DNA of 64,000 nucleotides from Variovorax sp. RA8 (lineage in GTDB: Bacteria > Pseudomonadota > Gammaproteobacteria > Burkholderiales > Burkholderiaceae_C), in contig NZ_LR594662.1 in the NCBI RefSeq assembly GCF_901827175.1, positions 4,464,001 to 4,528,000 of the forward strand, in the 5' to 3' direction. This document shows, piece after piece, positions 52,927-61,681 of the stretch (position 1 is its first letter; each line of letters opens with the position of its first letter). The position numbers and the translations under genes are program-made. The notes beneath the pieces are model-generated. The model did no database searches, was not told where the DNA came from, and worked only from the letters and a program-made list of their open reading frames with translations.

Positions 52927-53265
52927 ATGCGATCCCATACCGACAACGAACCGAGCGCGCGCGTCGCCGCTGACCATGGCGCTCAACGAGCCCTCCAGGC
53001 GGCTCATCTGCTGCAGGAGGCGCTCACGCTCCTTCGCGGTGGCGCAACGATGCCGCCGATGCAGACGGCAAAGCGCGCCTCCGACAGGCTTCTGCGGCTG
53101 CCCGATGTCGAGCGCCTCACCGGGCTGCGCAGGTCGGCCATCTACGAACAGATGCGCAAGGGCATCTTTCCGCAGTCGGTGAAGGTCGGACAGCGCACCG
53201 CGGCATGTCCGGAGAGCACCGTTCAATCGTGGATCGCGGAGCGGATCAACGGGCGCACGACTTGA
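52927..53265 (+). CDS. AlpA-family phage/island regulator
   Basis: 112 residues from ATG 52927, which has AAAGG 8 bases upstream; ATG 53050 would give a 71-residue core protein closer to standard AlpA size. The C-terminal part is a MerR-like winged helix: LLRLPDVERLTGLRRSAIYEQMRKGIFP followed by GQRTAACPESTVQSWIAERI, where AlpA proteins normally read RAVGWxxxEVxxWI. The ACPES in place of this tryptophan turn is unusual. AlpA proteins activate integrase expression or excision in P4-like elements; the decayed integrase at 61682 is a possible former partner. Confidence 0.72.
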   Translation: MRSHTDNEPSARVAADHGAQRALQAAHLLQEALTLLRGGATMPPMQTAKRASDRLLRLPDVERLTGLRRSAIYEQMRKGIFPQSVKVGQRTAACPESTVQSWIAERINGRTT

Positions 53266-53498
53266 CTCGATAACCCGGAGCGAGCCGTCCGGACGGCGCA
53301 AACTGCTCTTGGCAAGCTGTCAGGACAGCGCATTCTTCACACCAGCGGACAGGCCTCTCCCGGCGACTGCTACTCCTCGCACGGAACTGGTGCTGCCGAC
53401 CCCAAGCAGGCCTTCATCACGGCAGCTTGAATGTCAGCACTGCAGCGCAGCTGCCGGATTTCTTCGGTAGAGGCGACCTGAGAGGACTCGGCCTGCGT

Positions 53499-54338
53499 CT
53501 ACCTGTAACAACGAGCCAACACCTTTCGTGCTTGCAGCACCACGGGCGCATCTACCATCCGTCCGAAGAGGCGAAACGGCTTGCCGCCGGCCGCGCGATC
53601 GCCGTCCAGGACGCGGCTCGCCCAATCCGCGAGTTCGGCGCTGGGCGCAAGCACCGCATGCACACTGCCCACTTGACGGGGATGGATGCACAGTTTGCCG
53701 CCGAAGCCGAAGGCAACCGCGCGCCTGACGTCGCGCGCGAGCCGCTCTTCGTTGTCCAGGTCTGTCGTCACGCCGTCGACGGCTGGCGCGAGGCCCGCGC
53801 GCGCAGTCGCCATCGCAATGGCAAAGCGCATGGGCGCGAGCTCATGTTCGTCCTCGCCGGCCGCGATGCCCGTGTCGGCCATGAAATCCAGGTGACCGAA
53901 GGCAAGGCGCAGGACGCCTGGCGCGCGCGCCATCTCATCCAGCGTCGCATGGCCGGCCGCGCTTTCCACCAGGGGCACGAGCCCGACATCGGGCGCAACC
54001 GCGCGCACTTGCGCGAGGTCGTGCGCAGATTCTGCTTTCGGTACGATCAGGGTGGCAGGCCGATGCGCGAGGCTCGCGAGCCAGGCAAGATCTTCGCGAC
54101 CGGCGTCCACTGCGGGCGAGTTCAGCCGGACGGCCACCGCGTCGAGCCCCGGCACCTGCGCGAGCCATTCGCCGGCAGCGGCGCGGGCCAACGGCTTGTC
54201 CTCCAGTGGCACGGCGTCTTCCAGGTCGACGACGACGAGGTCGGTGCCGCTCTTGAGGGCCTTGTGGAAGAGGTCGCTCTGATGCCCGGGCACGAAGAGA
54301 AGACTGCGCGCAAGAGCAGCCGGATGTCTGGCGTCCAT
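53499..54338 (-). CDS. HpcH/HpaI aldolase / CitE-like lyase
   Basis: 279 residues with the CitE-like TIM barrel: RSLLFVPGHQSDLFHKAL at the start, DLEDAVPLEDK for substrate and metal, the metal-binding glutamate in PLVESAAG and KLCIHPRQV near the end. Relatives cleave citryl-CoA or malyl-CoA type thioesters, or hydrolyse malyl-CoA. It is the last gene of the minus-strand module and abuts the CoA-transferase start. The 234 bases between it and the AlpA gene contain no gene I can support. Confidence 0.84.
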   Translation of the reverse strand: MDARHPAALARSLLFVPGHQSDLFHKALKSGTDLVVVDLEDAVPLEDKPLARAAAGEWLAQVPGLDAVAVRLNSPAVDAGREDLAWLASLAHRPATLIVPKAESAHDLAQVRAVAPDVGLVPLVESAAGHATLDEMARAPGVLRLAFGHLDFMADTGIAAGEDEHELAPMRFAIAMATARAGLAPAVDGVTTDLDNEERLARDVRRAVAFGFGGKLCIHPRQVGSVHAVLAPSAELADWASRVLDGDRAAGGKPFRLFGRMVDAPVVLQARKVLARCYR

Positions 54339-55526
54339 TCAGACGACTTTCTCGGCATGCATCGCCGCAATGCGTGTGTCGTCCCACCCCATCTCGCGCA
54401 AGATCGAGTCGGTGTGCTGGCCCAGCGCGGGCACATCGTCCATGCGTGGCTCGAAGGCGTCGGTGCGGCCCGGCGGCAGCAACGCGGGGATCGGGCCGAC
54501 TGGCGTACCCACTTCGCGCCAGCGGTTGCGCGCCCTGAGCTGCGGATGGGCCCACAGGTCGGCGAGCGTGTTCATGCGTGCGTTGGCGATCTGCGCGTCG
54601 TCGAGGCGGCGGGAGACTTCGTCGGCGCTGAGCACCGAGAAGGCCCGAAGAATCACCAGCTTGAGCGGGTCGCGTTCGGCGTGGCGGCGCGAATTAGAGG
54701 CGAAGCGCTCGTCCTGGGCAAGGTCGGGCTGGCGCAGTACCGTCTCGCAGAATTGCACCCACTCGCGCTCGTTCTGCAGGCCCAGCATGACCGTGCGTCC
54801 GTCTCCAGCTTCAAACGGTCCGTAGGGGTAGATCGTGGCGTGCGAGGCGCCCGCGCGCGGCGGCGGCGGGGCGCCATCGAAAGCGTAGTAGAGCGGGTAA
54901 CTCATCCACTCGGCCATGCTCTCGAGCATCGACACGTCGATGCGAATGCCCTGGCCGGTGTGCGAGCGCTGGAGAAGGGCCGCGAGGATCGAGCTGTAGG
55001 CATACATGCCCGCCGCGATGTCCGCCACCGAGCAACCTGCCTTTGCGGGCTCGTCCGGGGTACCGGTCACACTGAGAAAGCCGGCTTCGCTCTGGATCAG
55101 GAGGTCGTAGGCCTTGCGGTCGCGATAGGGCCCGTCGTCGCCGTACCCCGAGATGTCGCACACGACAAGGCCAGGGTGCTTCGGGTGCAGGGTTTCGTAC
55201 GAGAGGCCGAGCCGCGCTGCGGCGCCAGGGGCGACGTTCTGCACCAGCACATCGGCACGCTCGAGAAGCCTCGCAAGCACCTCCTGCGCGGCCGGGTGCT
55301 TGAGGTCGAGCGTGAGGCTTTCCTTGGAACGGTTGGTCCACACGAAGTGCGATGCCAGCCCCTTGACGCGCTCGTCGTAGACGCGCGCAAAGTCGCCGGT
55401 TCCCGGTCGCTCGATCTTGATCACGCGCGCGCCCAGATCGGCCAACTGGCGAGTGCAGAACGGCGCGGCGATTGCGTGCTCGAGCGCGACGACGGTTATT
55501 CCATCGAGAGGGCGTTGCATGGTCAT
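54339..55526 (-). CDS. CaiB/BaiF-family CoA-transferase (class III)
   Basis: 395 residues from ATG 55526. Start LDGITVVALEHAIAAPFCTRQL and VIKIERPGTGDFAR are typical, and the catalytic aspartate is probably in GCSVADIAAG. Together with the CitE-like protein it fits a pathway of the succinyl-CoA:acid transferase plus lyase type, as in itaconate or citramalate use. It is separated from the CoA ligase gene upstream by 265 bases without a recognised gene. Confidence 0.87.
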   Translation of the reverse strand: MTMQRPLDGITVVALEHAIAAPFCTRQLADLGARVIKIERPGTGDFARVYDERVKGLASHFVWTNRSKESLTLDLKHPAAQEVLARLLERADVLVQNVAPGAAARLGLSYETLHPKHPGLVVCDISGYGDDGPYRDRKAYDLLIQSEAGFLSVTGTPDEPAKAGCSVADIAAGMYAYSSILAALLQRSHTGQGIRIDVSMLESMAEWMSYPLYYAFDGAPPPPRAGASHATIYPYGPFEAGDGRTVMLGLQNEREWVQFCETVLRQPDLAQDERFASNSRRHAERDPLKLVILRAFSVLSADEVSRRLDDAQIANARMNTLADLWAHPQLRARNRWREVGTPVGPIPALLPPGRTDAFEPRMDDVPALGQHTDSILREMGWDDTRIAAMHAEKVV

Positions 55527-55791
55527 TTCTGGGGCGTCGGATGCGCGCTGCGCCAGGGGCGGGCTGGGCAACATGCGCGCGGATGGGAGAGGCGAAGCTG
55601 CGCCGCCCGCTACAAGCGCCGGCTCGCGCAGTTTGCGGTGCGTGGCGTCGTTCCCGATCGGACTTCTCGCGCGCGCCGCGAAACGCCCTCAAGCAGGTCA
55701 CTCTTGGGCAAGTCTTTGAAGGAGCGGCGGGAGCGGCCGCCTGGGCCAGTTCCGGTGCACCCAGGGTCACGGAATGCCTGGCCACGACGTG

Positions 55792-57339
55792 TCAGATCAG
55801 CCTTGTCTCCCGCTCCCAATAGGGCGCACGCAACTTCTTCTTGTCGATCTTCCCGAATGGCGTCGTGGGCAGTGCGTCCGCAAAGATGATTTTCTTCGGC
55901 GCGATCAACGATCCCTTGCGCTCCCGGACATAGGCGATCAAGTCAGCGGCCTCGGCTTCGGCGCCGGCCCGCAGCACGACAAACGCTGCGACGGCTTCAC
56001 CCCACGTCGCATGGGGCACGCCGATCACCGCGGCCGAAGCGACTGCTGCATGGGCGGCCAGAACGTCCTCGACCTCTCGCGGATAGACGTTCGAGCCTCC
56101 GGACACGATCATGTCCTTCTTCCGGTCCACGATCGACAGGCGGCCACGCGGATCGACAAAACCTATGTCCCCCGTGTGCAACCATTCACCCGCCAGGGCC
56201 TCCTGGGTGGCTTCAGCCTGCTCAAGGTAGCCTTGCATCACCGACGGGCTTCGCACGCAGATCTCACCGATGTCGCCAGCGGCGACCGGCTCGTTGCTGT
56301 CGCCAAGAATCGCGATCTCGGCCGTCGCCATGGGGTAGCCGCATGCTGACAGCGACAACGGGTCGTCGAGATCATGGTCGCCGCGCCGCAGAACCGCGAT
56401 GGGGGTGCATTCCGTCTGCGCGTAGACTTGAGAGAAGACCGGGCCAATGCGTTGAATGGCTTGTCGCAGACGGTCCGGCGCAATGACGGATCCCGCGTAG
56501 ACGACCAGTTCGAGACTGCCAAGGTCAAACGCCTCGAGGGGGGCCTCCAGAAGCTTGTAGATCATCGTGGGCACCATCAAGGTCGCACTGATGCGTTCGC
56601 GCTGGATGGTCTCCAGGACCTGCCCTGCGTCGAACTTCTTCATCAGATGGACGGTGCCTCCGCGCATCAGCGTCGGTGCGATCAACTGCCCTGTGACATG
56701 GCTGATCAGCGCGATGGCCAGGTACTGCACGCCGTCCGGCAGCTCCAGTTCGCTGTTCATGGCGATGGCCATGAGCGCGACCTGACCCGCCTCTCGCACG
56801 ATGGCTTTCTGGCGGCCGGTCGTGCCTCCGGTGAAGTTCAGCGTGCCGATGTCGGTGGCGCTGGCTCGCTCCATGGGTTCGGGGTGGTCGTGTGCGGCAA
56901 TGAGCGACAGCAGGTCGGCACCGGGGCCTCCTTTTCCGACGCAGAAAACGGAAACGTCAGGAAGCGCCAGGGCGATTTCATGGGCCCGGGCTTCGAATGC
57001 GTCGCTGTCGATGATCAAGACCGACGCGCCCACGTCGGTGATCTGGGAGATCTGAGAGTCCAGCGAACTGAGCGGATGCAGCCAGCTGGTAGCAGCGCCG
57101 AGCCCCTGGACCGCGACGGACGCACACCAGGTTTCGTACCGGTTTTCCGTCAGCAACGCGACGCGCGTGCCCCCGCGAACCCCCTGGGAACTCAGCACCG
57201 CCTGAACTTTCCCCATGAAGCCGATGACGTCTTGGTAGCGGACCGCCACTTCACCTTGGCGAAAGGCGATGCGGTCCGGGTACCTGCGCAGGGCACGCAG
57301 TACCAAAGAGAAGAAGGTGGGAGGTTGATGCAGCTTCAT
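55792..57339 (-). CDS. AMP-forming acyl-CoA ligase
   Basis: 515 residues of the ANL superfamily. The phosphate-binding loop reads LNFTGGTTGRQKAI, with GGTTG instead of the common SSGTTG. The hinge is RKKDMIVSGGSNVYPREVE and the catalytic lysine is in TPFGKIDKKKLR. It would activate the acid captured by the Bug receptor encoded 24 bases upstream. The substrate is unknown. Confidence 0.87.
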   Translation of the reverse strand: MKLHQPPTFFSLVLRALRRYPDRIAFRQGEVAVRYQDVIGFMGKVQAVLSSQGVRGGTRVALLTENRYETWCASVAVQGLGAATSWLHPLSSLDSQISQITDVGASVLIIDSDAFEARAHEIALALPDVSVFCVGKGGPGADLLSLIAAHDHPEPMERASATDIGTLNFTGGTTGRQKAIVREAGQVALMAIAMNSELELPDGVQYLAIALISHVTGQLIAPTLMRGGTVHLMKKFDAGQVLETIQRERISATLMVPTMIYKLLEAPLEAFDLGSLELVVYAGSVIAPDRLRQAIQRIGPVFSQVYAQTECTPIAVLRRGDHDLDDPLSLSACGYPMATAEIAILGDSNEPVAAGDIGEICVRSPSVMQGYLEQAEATQEALAGEWLHTGDIGFVDPRGRLSIVDRKKDMIVSGGSNVYPREVEDVLAAHAAVASAAVIGVPHATWGEAVAAFVVLRAGAEAEAADLIAYVRERKGSLIAPKKIIFADALPTTPFGKIDKKKLRAPYWERETRLI

Positions 57340-57363
57340 ACGACCGGAAATCTCGATCAGTTC

Positions 57364-58338
57364 TCAGTCCAGCCTGATCTTGCTGTGCGAGATCAGATCT
57401 GACCAAAGTGCCTGCTCGCGTCCCAGATATTGCGCGAAGGAATCCCTCGAGCCGCCCACGGGTTCGAGGCCCAATGCCTCCAGACTGCGCTTGCGGAATG
57501 CGGCATCGGCCAGGATCTTGTTGACCGCGGCATTGACGCGGTCCAGGACCGCGGCCGGCGTGCCCGCCGGGGCCGTCATACCGATCCAGTTCTCGCCGGA
57601 AAAGTCGAACTTCTGTTCGCTGATGGTCGGGACGCCAGGGAAGAAGTCGGAGCGCTTTTCGCCCATCACGGCGATGGCCCGTAGCTTGCCGGAATCGAGG
57701 TATTGCGCCACGGCGACGTGCGCCAGCATCGCGGACTGCACATCACCCGCCAGCAGGGCCTGCATCAGGGGCGCCGACCCGTTGTACGGCACGTGGGTCA
57801 GGTGGGTTCCGAACACACGGTTGTATTCGGTCAGGAACACGTGCGAGGTACTGCCGGTGCCGAAGGTCCCCCAGTTGATCTTGCCGGGGCTCGCCTTGTC
57901 CAAGGCAGCCAGTTCGGTGAGGTTCTTCGCACCGACACTGGAGGAGACGACGATCGCCGCCACCATGTTCGCCATGCGGACCACGGGAACGAGATCGGCC
58001 TTCGGGTTGTATGAAAGCTTCGAATACAGCTGTGGATTAAGCGACATGATGTCGCCATTGCTGATGCACAGCGTGTAGCCGTCGGCCGGGGCTTTGGCAC
58101 ACCGGGTGGTCCCGATGATCCCATTCGCTCCAGCCCTGTTGTCGATCACGACGGGCTGCCCGAGCTCCTTGCTCAGAGCCTCGGCCATGGGGCGGGCGAA
58201 GTTGTCCAGCACGCCGCCAGGTGGATACGGAACGACCAGCTGCACCGGCCGCGAGGGCCACGCCTGGGCGAACCCGGTTTGCAGCGTCACAGCGAGGGCC
58301 GCCGCCATGGCGACCTTTGCGCCCAATCTGAAATTCAT
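57364..58338 (-). CDS. Bug-family tripartite tricarboxylate receptor (7)
   Basis: 324 residues. Signal peptide ending TGFAQA, Bug motifs VQLVVPYPPGGVLDNFARP and IDNRAGANGIIGTT. It is the first gene of the third CoA module (Bug, ligase, CoA-transferase, lyase) and starts 130 bases downstream of a LysR gene on the same strand. Confidence 0.88.
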   Translation of the reverse strand: MNFRLGAKVAMAAALAVTLQTGFAQAWPSRPVQLVVPYPPGGVLDNFARPMAEALSKELGQPVVIDNRAGANGIIGTTRCAKAPADGYTLCISNGDIMSLNPQLYSKLSYNPKADLVPVVRMANMVAAIVVSSSVGAKNLTELAALDKASPGKINWGTFGTGSTSHVFLTEYNRVFGTHLTHVPYNGSAPLMQALLAGDVQSAMLAHVAVAQYLDSGKLRAIAVMGEKRSDFFPGVPTISEQKFDFSGENWIGMTAPAGTPAAVLDRVNAAVNKILADAAFRKRSLEALGLEPVGGSRDSFAQYLGREQALWSDLISHSKIRLD

Positions 58339-58468
58339 TGTCGTCTCCAGTTCTTGAAGTTGTCAGCAGGCGCACGTCGCCTTCAGGCCCGAATAATCGC
58401 GAGGGGCCGGCTTCCTGGCAATTCACGATTGGAAAAGAGCAGTTTCGCCCTGCTTAATCCGCCACCTG

Positions 58469-59428
58469 TCAGCTGGCAGCGCTTTGGCTATCGCGCGCGT
58501 CTGCGCGCAGCATCTCGACGAAGTCACGGACGAAGGGGGGCAGTTCTTCCGAATTCCGGATGCAGATGTACTGCGGCCGGATGGACCACTCGTCCTCCAG
58601 CTCGACGATGCGGATGTTCATGGACTTCGCATGGCGCACGGCCGGCAGGTGGGTGAGCACACCGACGCCGATTCGTGCCTGTACCATCCGGCACAAGGCC
58701 TCGAAATTCCCTACCTGGGCGCGAAGACTGATGTGTCGCCTGAGCATTTCGGCCTGCTGCTGCAAGAACGCGTGCAGGGTGCTCGTCTGGGATAGTCCGA
58801 CGTGATCGAAGTCCAGCGTCTCCTCAAACGACACGGCCCGCCTGTCGGCCAGTGGGTGTCCAGAGGGAACGGCGAGCACCATGTGGTCCGTGCGGTAGGG
58901 ATAGATCTCCAGCCCCGAAGTGCCGACGTTTTCCAGGATCACGCCGACATCGACCACGCCCTCCGCAACCGCGCGGACGATGTCGCTCGACAGGCGCTCG
59001 CGCAGGTCGATGCTGGTTCGAGGCCGGGTTGCAAGAAAGCGTTCGATCACCGAGGGCAGAAACTCGCTGATGGCCGTCGTGCTGGCCATGATGCGCAAGC
59101 GTCCGTCGACGCCCTCGGAGATATCGAGCATCTCGCCGCGCAGCTGTTCGATCTGCTCCAGGATCAGCCGCGAGTGCTTGATCATCGTCTGGCCCGCGCT
59201 GGTCAGCGTCAGACCCTTGCTGGTGCGGTTGATCAGGCGCGTGCCGACCGATTGTTCCAGCTGCTTGATCCGATTGCTCGCAGCCGGCAGGGAGGTGTGG
59301 ACCTGTTCGGCCGCACGCGTGAGGCTGTTCGTGTCAGCGATGCGCACCATCAGGCGCAGGTCGGCCAGATCGAAGTGGACCGAGCGCCTGGGGCCGACCT
59401 GCTGTCGGGGTGGGGTGCTGTCTACCAT
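58469..59428 (-). CDS. LysR-family transcriptional regulator
   Basis: 319 residues. The helix-turn-helix domain lies near residues 20-80, with DLRLMVRIADTNSLTRAAEQVHTSLPAASNRIKQLE, and a LysR effector domain follows. It is divergent from the deacetylase gene (start 59572), the usual layout for a LysR target, and is also upstream of the Bug-ligase module on its own strand. It could regulate either. Confidence 0.86.
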   Translation of the reverse strand: MVDSTPPRQQVGPRRSVHFDLADLRLMVRIADTNSLTRAAEQVHTSLPAASNRIKQLEQSVGTRLINRTSKGLTLTSAGQTMIKHSRLILEQIEQLRGEMLDISEGVDGRLRIMASTTAISEFLPSVIERFLATRPRTSIDLRERLSSDIVRAVAEGVVDVGVILENVGTSGLEIYPYRTDHMVLAVPSGHPLADRRAVSFEETLDFDHVGLSQTSTLHAFLQQQAEMLRRHISLRAQVGNFEALCRMVQARIGVGVLTHLPAVRHAKSMNIRIVELEDEWSIRPQYICIRNSEELPPFVRDFVEMLRADARDSQSAAS

Positions 59429-59571
59429 CGAAATGACGAAATTCCGGCTGCGTCTTCACCGTTCGACTGCCGCCGCTTTTCCATGATGAAAGTCATCTTT
59501 CGGTTTGTTGAATAGACCTGCGAAGCCGCAACAACGATGCTCGGCGATCGTCAACCAACTCGCCGCGAATC

Positions 59572-60588
59572 ATGCAAAGCACCCCCGGCATCCGCGAGCC
59601 ACATGTGCCCGTCTCACCCCTTGGCAGACTGAAGATCGCCATCACGATCGACGACATGCTGCTGCTCCGAGGCGTCCCGATGGCTCCCGGGCACAGTGTG
59701 CCATCAAACATTCGAGCCATGATCGCGGCCCTGAAGGCGCATCGCGTGGCCGGGGTGTACCAGTTCTCCAATACCGCCCCCTTGGAAGATGACGAGAGCC
59801 TGCTCAAGGTTTTCGACCTGTGGGTCGAGAGTGGCCACCATGTCGCCAATCACACGCACAACCATCCACCGCTCAACTGGTTGGACGCGGACACCTACGC
59901 GCGCGACATCGAACAGGCTGAGAAATACCTGGGCCGCTACATCAACCAGGCGCCGCGACGCTGCTTCCGGTTCTGCATGGATCTCTGGGGCGACACGGCG
60001 TGCAAATGCGATGCGATCCTGGACAAGCTCGAAGGCATGGGCTACACGCCGATCCCGGTGAGCATCGGCTTTCACGACATTCGCTGGAACGCGGCGTACT
60101 GCCGCGTTCTGAAGCGCGGATCAGCCGAGGACGTGGCCCAGATCCGCGGCGCCTACGTCGAGAGCGCGCTGCACGAGCTGCGCACCCATGCAGCGAATGC
60201 GAGAGCGGTCTTCGGTCGGGATCCGATCCACATCTGGCTGATCCATGGCACGTCCATCGCCGCTGACTGCCTGGAGCAGATTCTGGATGGCTTTCGGGCG
60301 GCGGAGGTCGACTTCGTGTCACTCGATGAAGCCATGGGCGACCGCATGAACGCCGAAATTCCTCCGCGTGTGAGCCCCGAATTCATCTTTCAGGTCGAGA
60401 AGTGGGCGTTGGCGCTGGGTGTTCCGGTCACGGACCGGATGCCGTCGATCCTGGAAGACATCGAGAAGTTGTATCCCGCCCCCGGCGAAATGCAGGCGGA
60501 GATCACTTCGCGCATGCGAGAGCACATCGCATCCGCCACGGGAGCCGAGATCCGGCCCATACCTCTTTATCCCGACCATCAGCGTTGA
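59572..60588 (+). CDS. Polysaccharide-deacetylase (NodB) family protein
   Basis: 338 residues. The NodB motifs are AITIDDM (the first metal aspartate pair) and VANHTHNHPPL (HxxxH metal ligands), then a later WLIHGTSI histidine segment. It has no signal peptide, so it is cytoplasmic, unlike cell-wall deacetylases. Cytoplasmic members include allantoinase PuuE and other cyclic-amide or N-acyl hydrolases, so it may act on a small amide. It is 16 bases from the hydratase gene that follows and divergent from a LysR gene. Confidence 0.8.
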   Translation: MQSTPGIREPHVPVSPLGRLKIAITIDDMLLLRGVPMAPGHSVPSNIRAMIAALKAHRVAGVYQFSNTAPLEDDESLLKVFDLWVESGHHVANHTHNHPPLNWLDADTYARDIEQAEKYLGRYINQAPRRCFRFCMDLWGDTACKCDAILDKLEGMGYTPIPVSIGFHDIRWNAAYCRVLKRGSAEDVAQIRGAYVESALHELRTHAANARAVFGRDPIHIWLIHGTSIAADCLEQILDGFRAAEVDFVSLDEAMGDRMNAEIPPRVSPEFIFQVEKWALALGVPVTDRMPSILEDIEKLYPAPGEMQAEITSRMREHIASATGAEIRPIPLYPDHQR

Positions 60589-60604
60589 ACCAGCAAAGAC
60601 TTCC

Positions 60605-61519
60605 ATGCAGTCCACATCCTTCGACTCCAACACCTACGACGGCGTGCGCTATGAGCACCTCACGCCGGACATCGTGAACATCGCGATGTCGCGACCGGCC
60701 GTGCGCAACGCGCAGAACATGGAGATGACCTATGCGCTGAACGCAGCGTTCGACCGCGCTGCGCAGGACGACACAGTCAAGGTCATCATCCTCTCAGGCG
60801 ACGGCGATCACTTTTCGGCCGGGCACGACATGGGGGGCGACCACCACAGAACCTGGCGTGACTTCCGCACGGTGGGTACCTGGGCTGCTTTCGACGGGCC
60901 CGGCGTCGAAGGTCTCTATGGACGCGAAAAGGAGATCTACCTGGAAATGTGTGAACGCTGGAGAAACCTGGCCAAGCCGACGATTGCGGCGGTGCAGGGC
61001 TCCTGCGTGGCAGGCGGACTGATGCTTGCCTGGTGCTGCGACCTGATCGTCGCGGCTGAAAATGCCCGGTTCCGCGATCCCACGCTCGAGTTCGGCGTGG
61101 CAGGCGTGGAATTCTTCATGCATCCCTGGGAACTGGGCGCCCGCAAGGCCAAGGAATGGCTGATGACCGGAGATTGGCTGGGCGCTCAGGATGCGAAGCA
61201 GTGCGGCATGGTCAACCAGGTGTTCCCGACAGAGGCTTTGATGGAAAGCGCGCTGGACCTCGCCAAGCGAATCGCCAACAAGGGTAGCTTCGTGCTTAAG
61301 GCCGTCAAGGAGTCCGTGAACCACGCGCAGGATGTCGGCGCGCGTCGCAACGCCATGATGCACGCCTTCGGCCTGCACCAGCTTTCGCACCATCACAACA
61401 AACAGCAGTGGGGATTGCTGGTCGATCCAAAGGGGATCCATCCAGCACTTCGCGAAAAGATCCGCGTCCGGTTCAATTTGCCGGCATTGCTCGGGACGGG
61501 GGACCGGACAACCTCTTGA
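60605..61519 (+). CDS. Enoyl-CoA hydratase family protein (long form)
   Basis: 304 residues from ATG 60605. Crotonase-fold motifs are HFSAGHDMGG and GSCVAGGLMLAWCCDLIVAAENARF. The insert around HHRTWRDFRTVGTWAAFDGPGVEG, about 30 residues, is longer than in standard hydratases, and the second catalytic glutamate is not evident (the segment reads GVEFFMHPWELG). Hydratase, isomerase or lyase chemistry is possible. It forms a pair with the NodB-like gene, an uncommon combination. Confidence 0.84.
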   Translation: MQSTSFDSNTYDGVRYEHLTPDIVNIAMSRPAVRNAQNMEMTYALNAAFDRAAQDDTVKVIILSGDGDHFSAGHDMGGDHHRTWRDFRTVGTWAAFDGPGVEGLYGREKEIYLEMCERWRNLAKPTIAAVQGSCVAGGLMLAWCCDLIVAAENARFRDPTLEFGVAGVEFFMHPWELGARKAKEWLMTGDWLGAQDAKQCGMVNQVFPTEALMESALDLAKRIANKGSFVLKAVKESVNHAQDVGARRNAMMHAFGLHQLSHHHNKQQWGLLVDPKGIHPALREKIRVRFNLPALLGTGDRTTS

Positions 61520-61681
61520 CCGGCTGATGTCGAAGCGCACTTTATGCAGCGTCACGCCAACGCGCGACGTCTGGGCTCGAAAATGCGCTAGAGCAGATCG
61601 GGAGGGCCGTACTTATAGCTGACGGAGGCCGTTCTCATGCGGCCACTTTCAACGCAACCGCTGGAGAACCTGCTTTGGTAG

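Noticed and set aside
53427..55889. An 820-codon open frame on the plus strand
   Set aside because: It lies opposite two well-supported minus-strand genes (CitE-like and CaiB-type), and its translation is rich in Arg, His and Gly with no recognisable domain. Long antisense frames are expected in GC-rich DNA.
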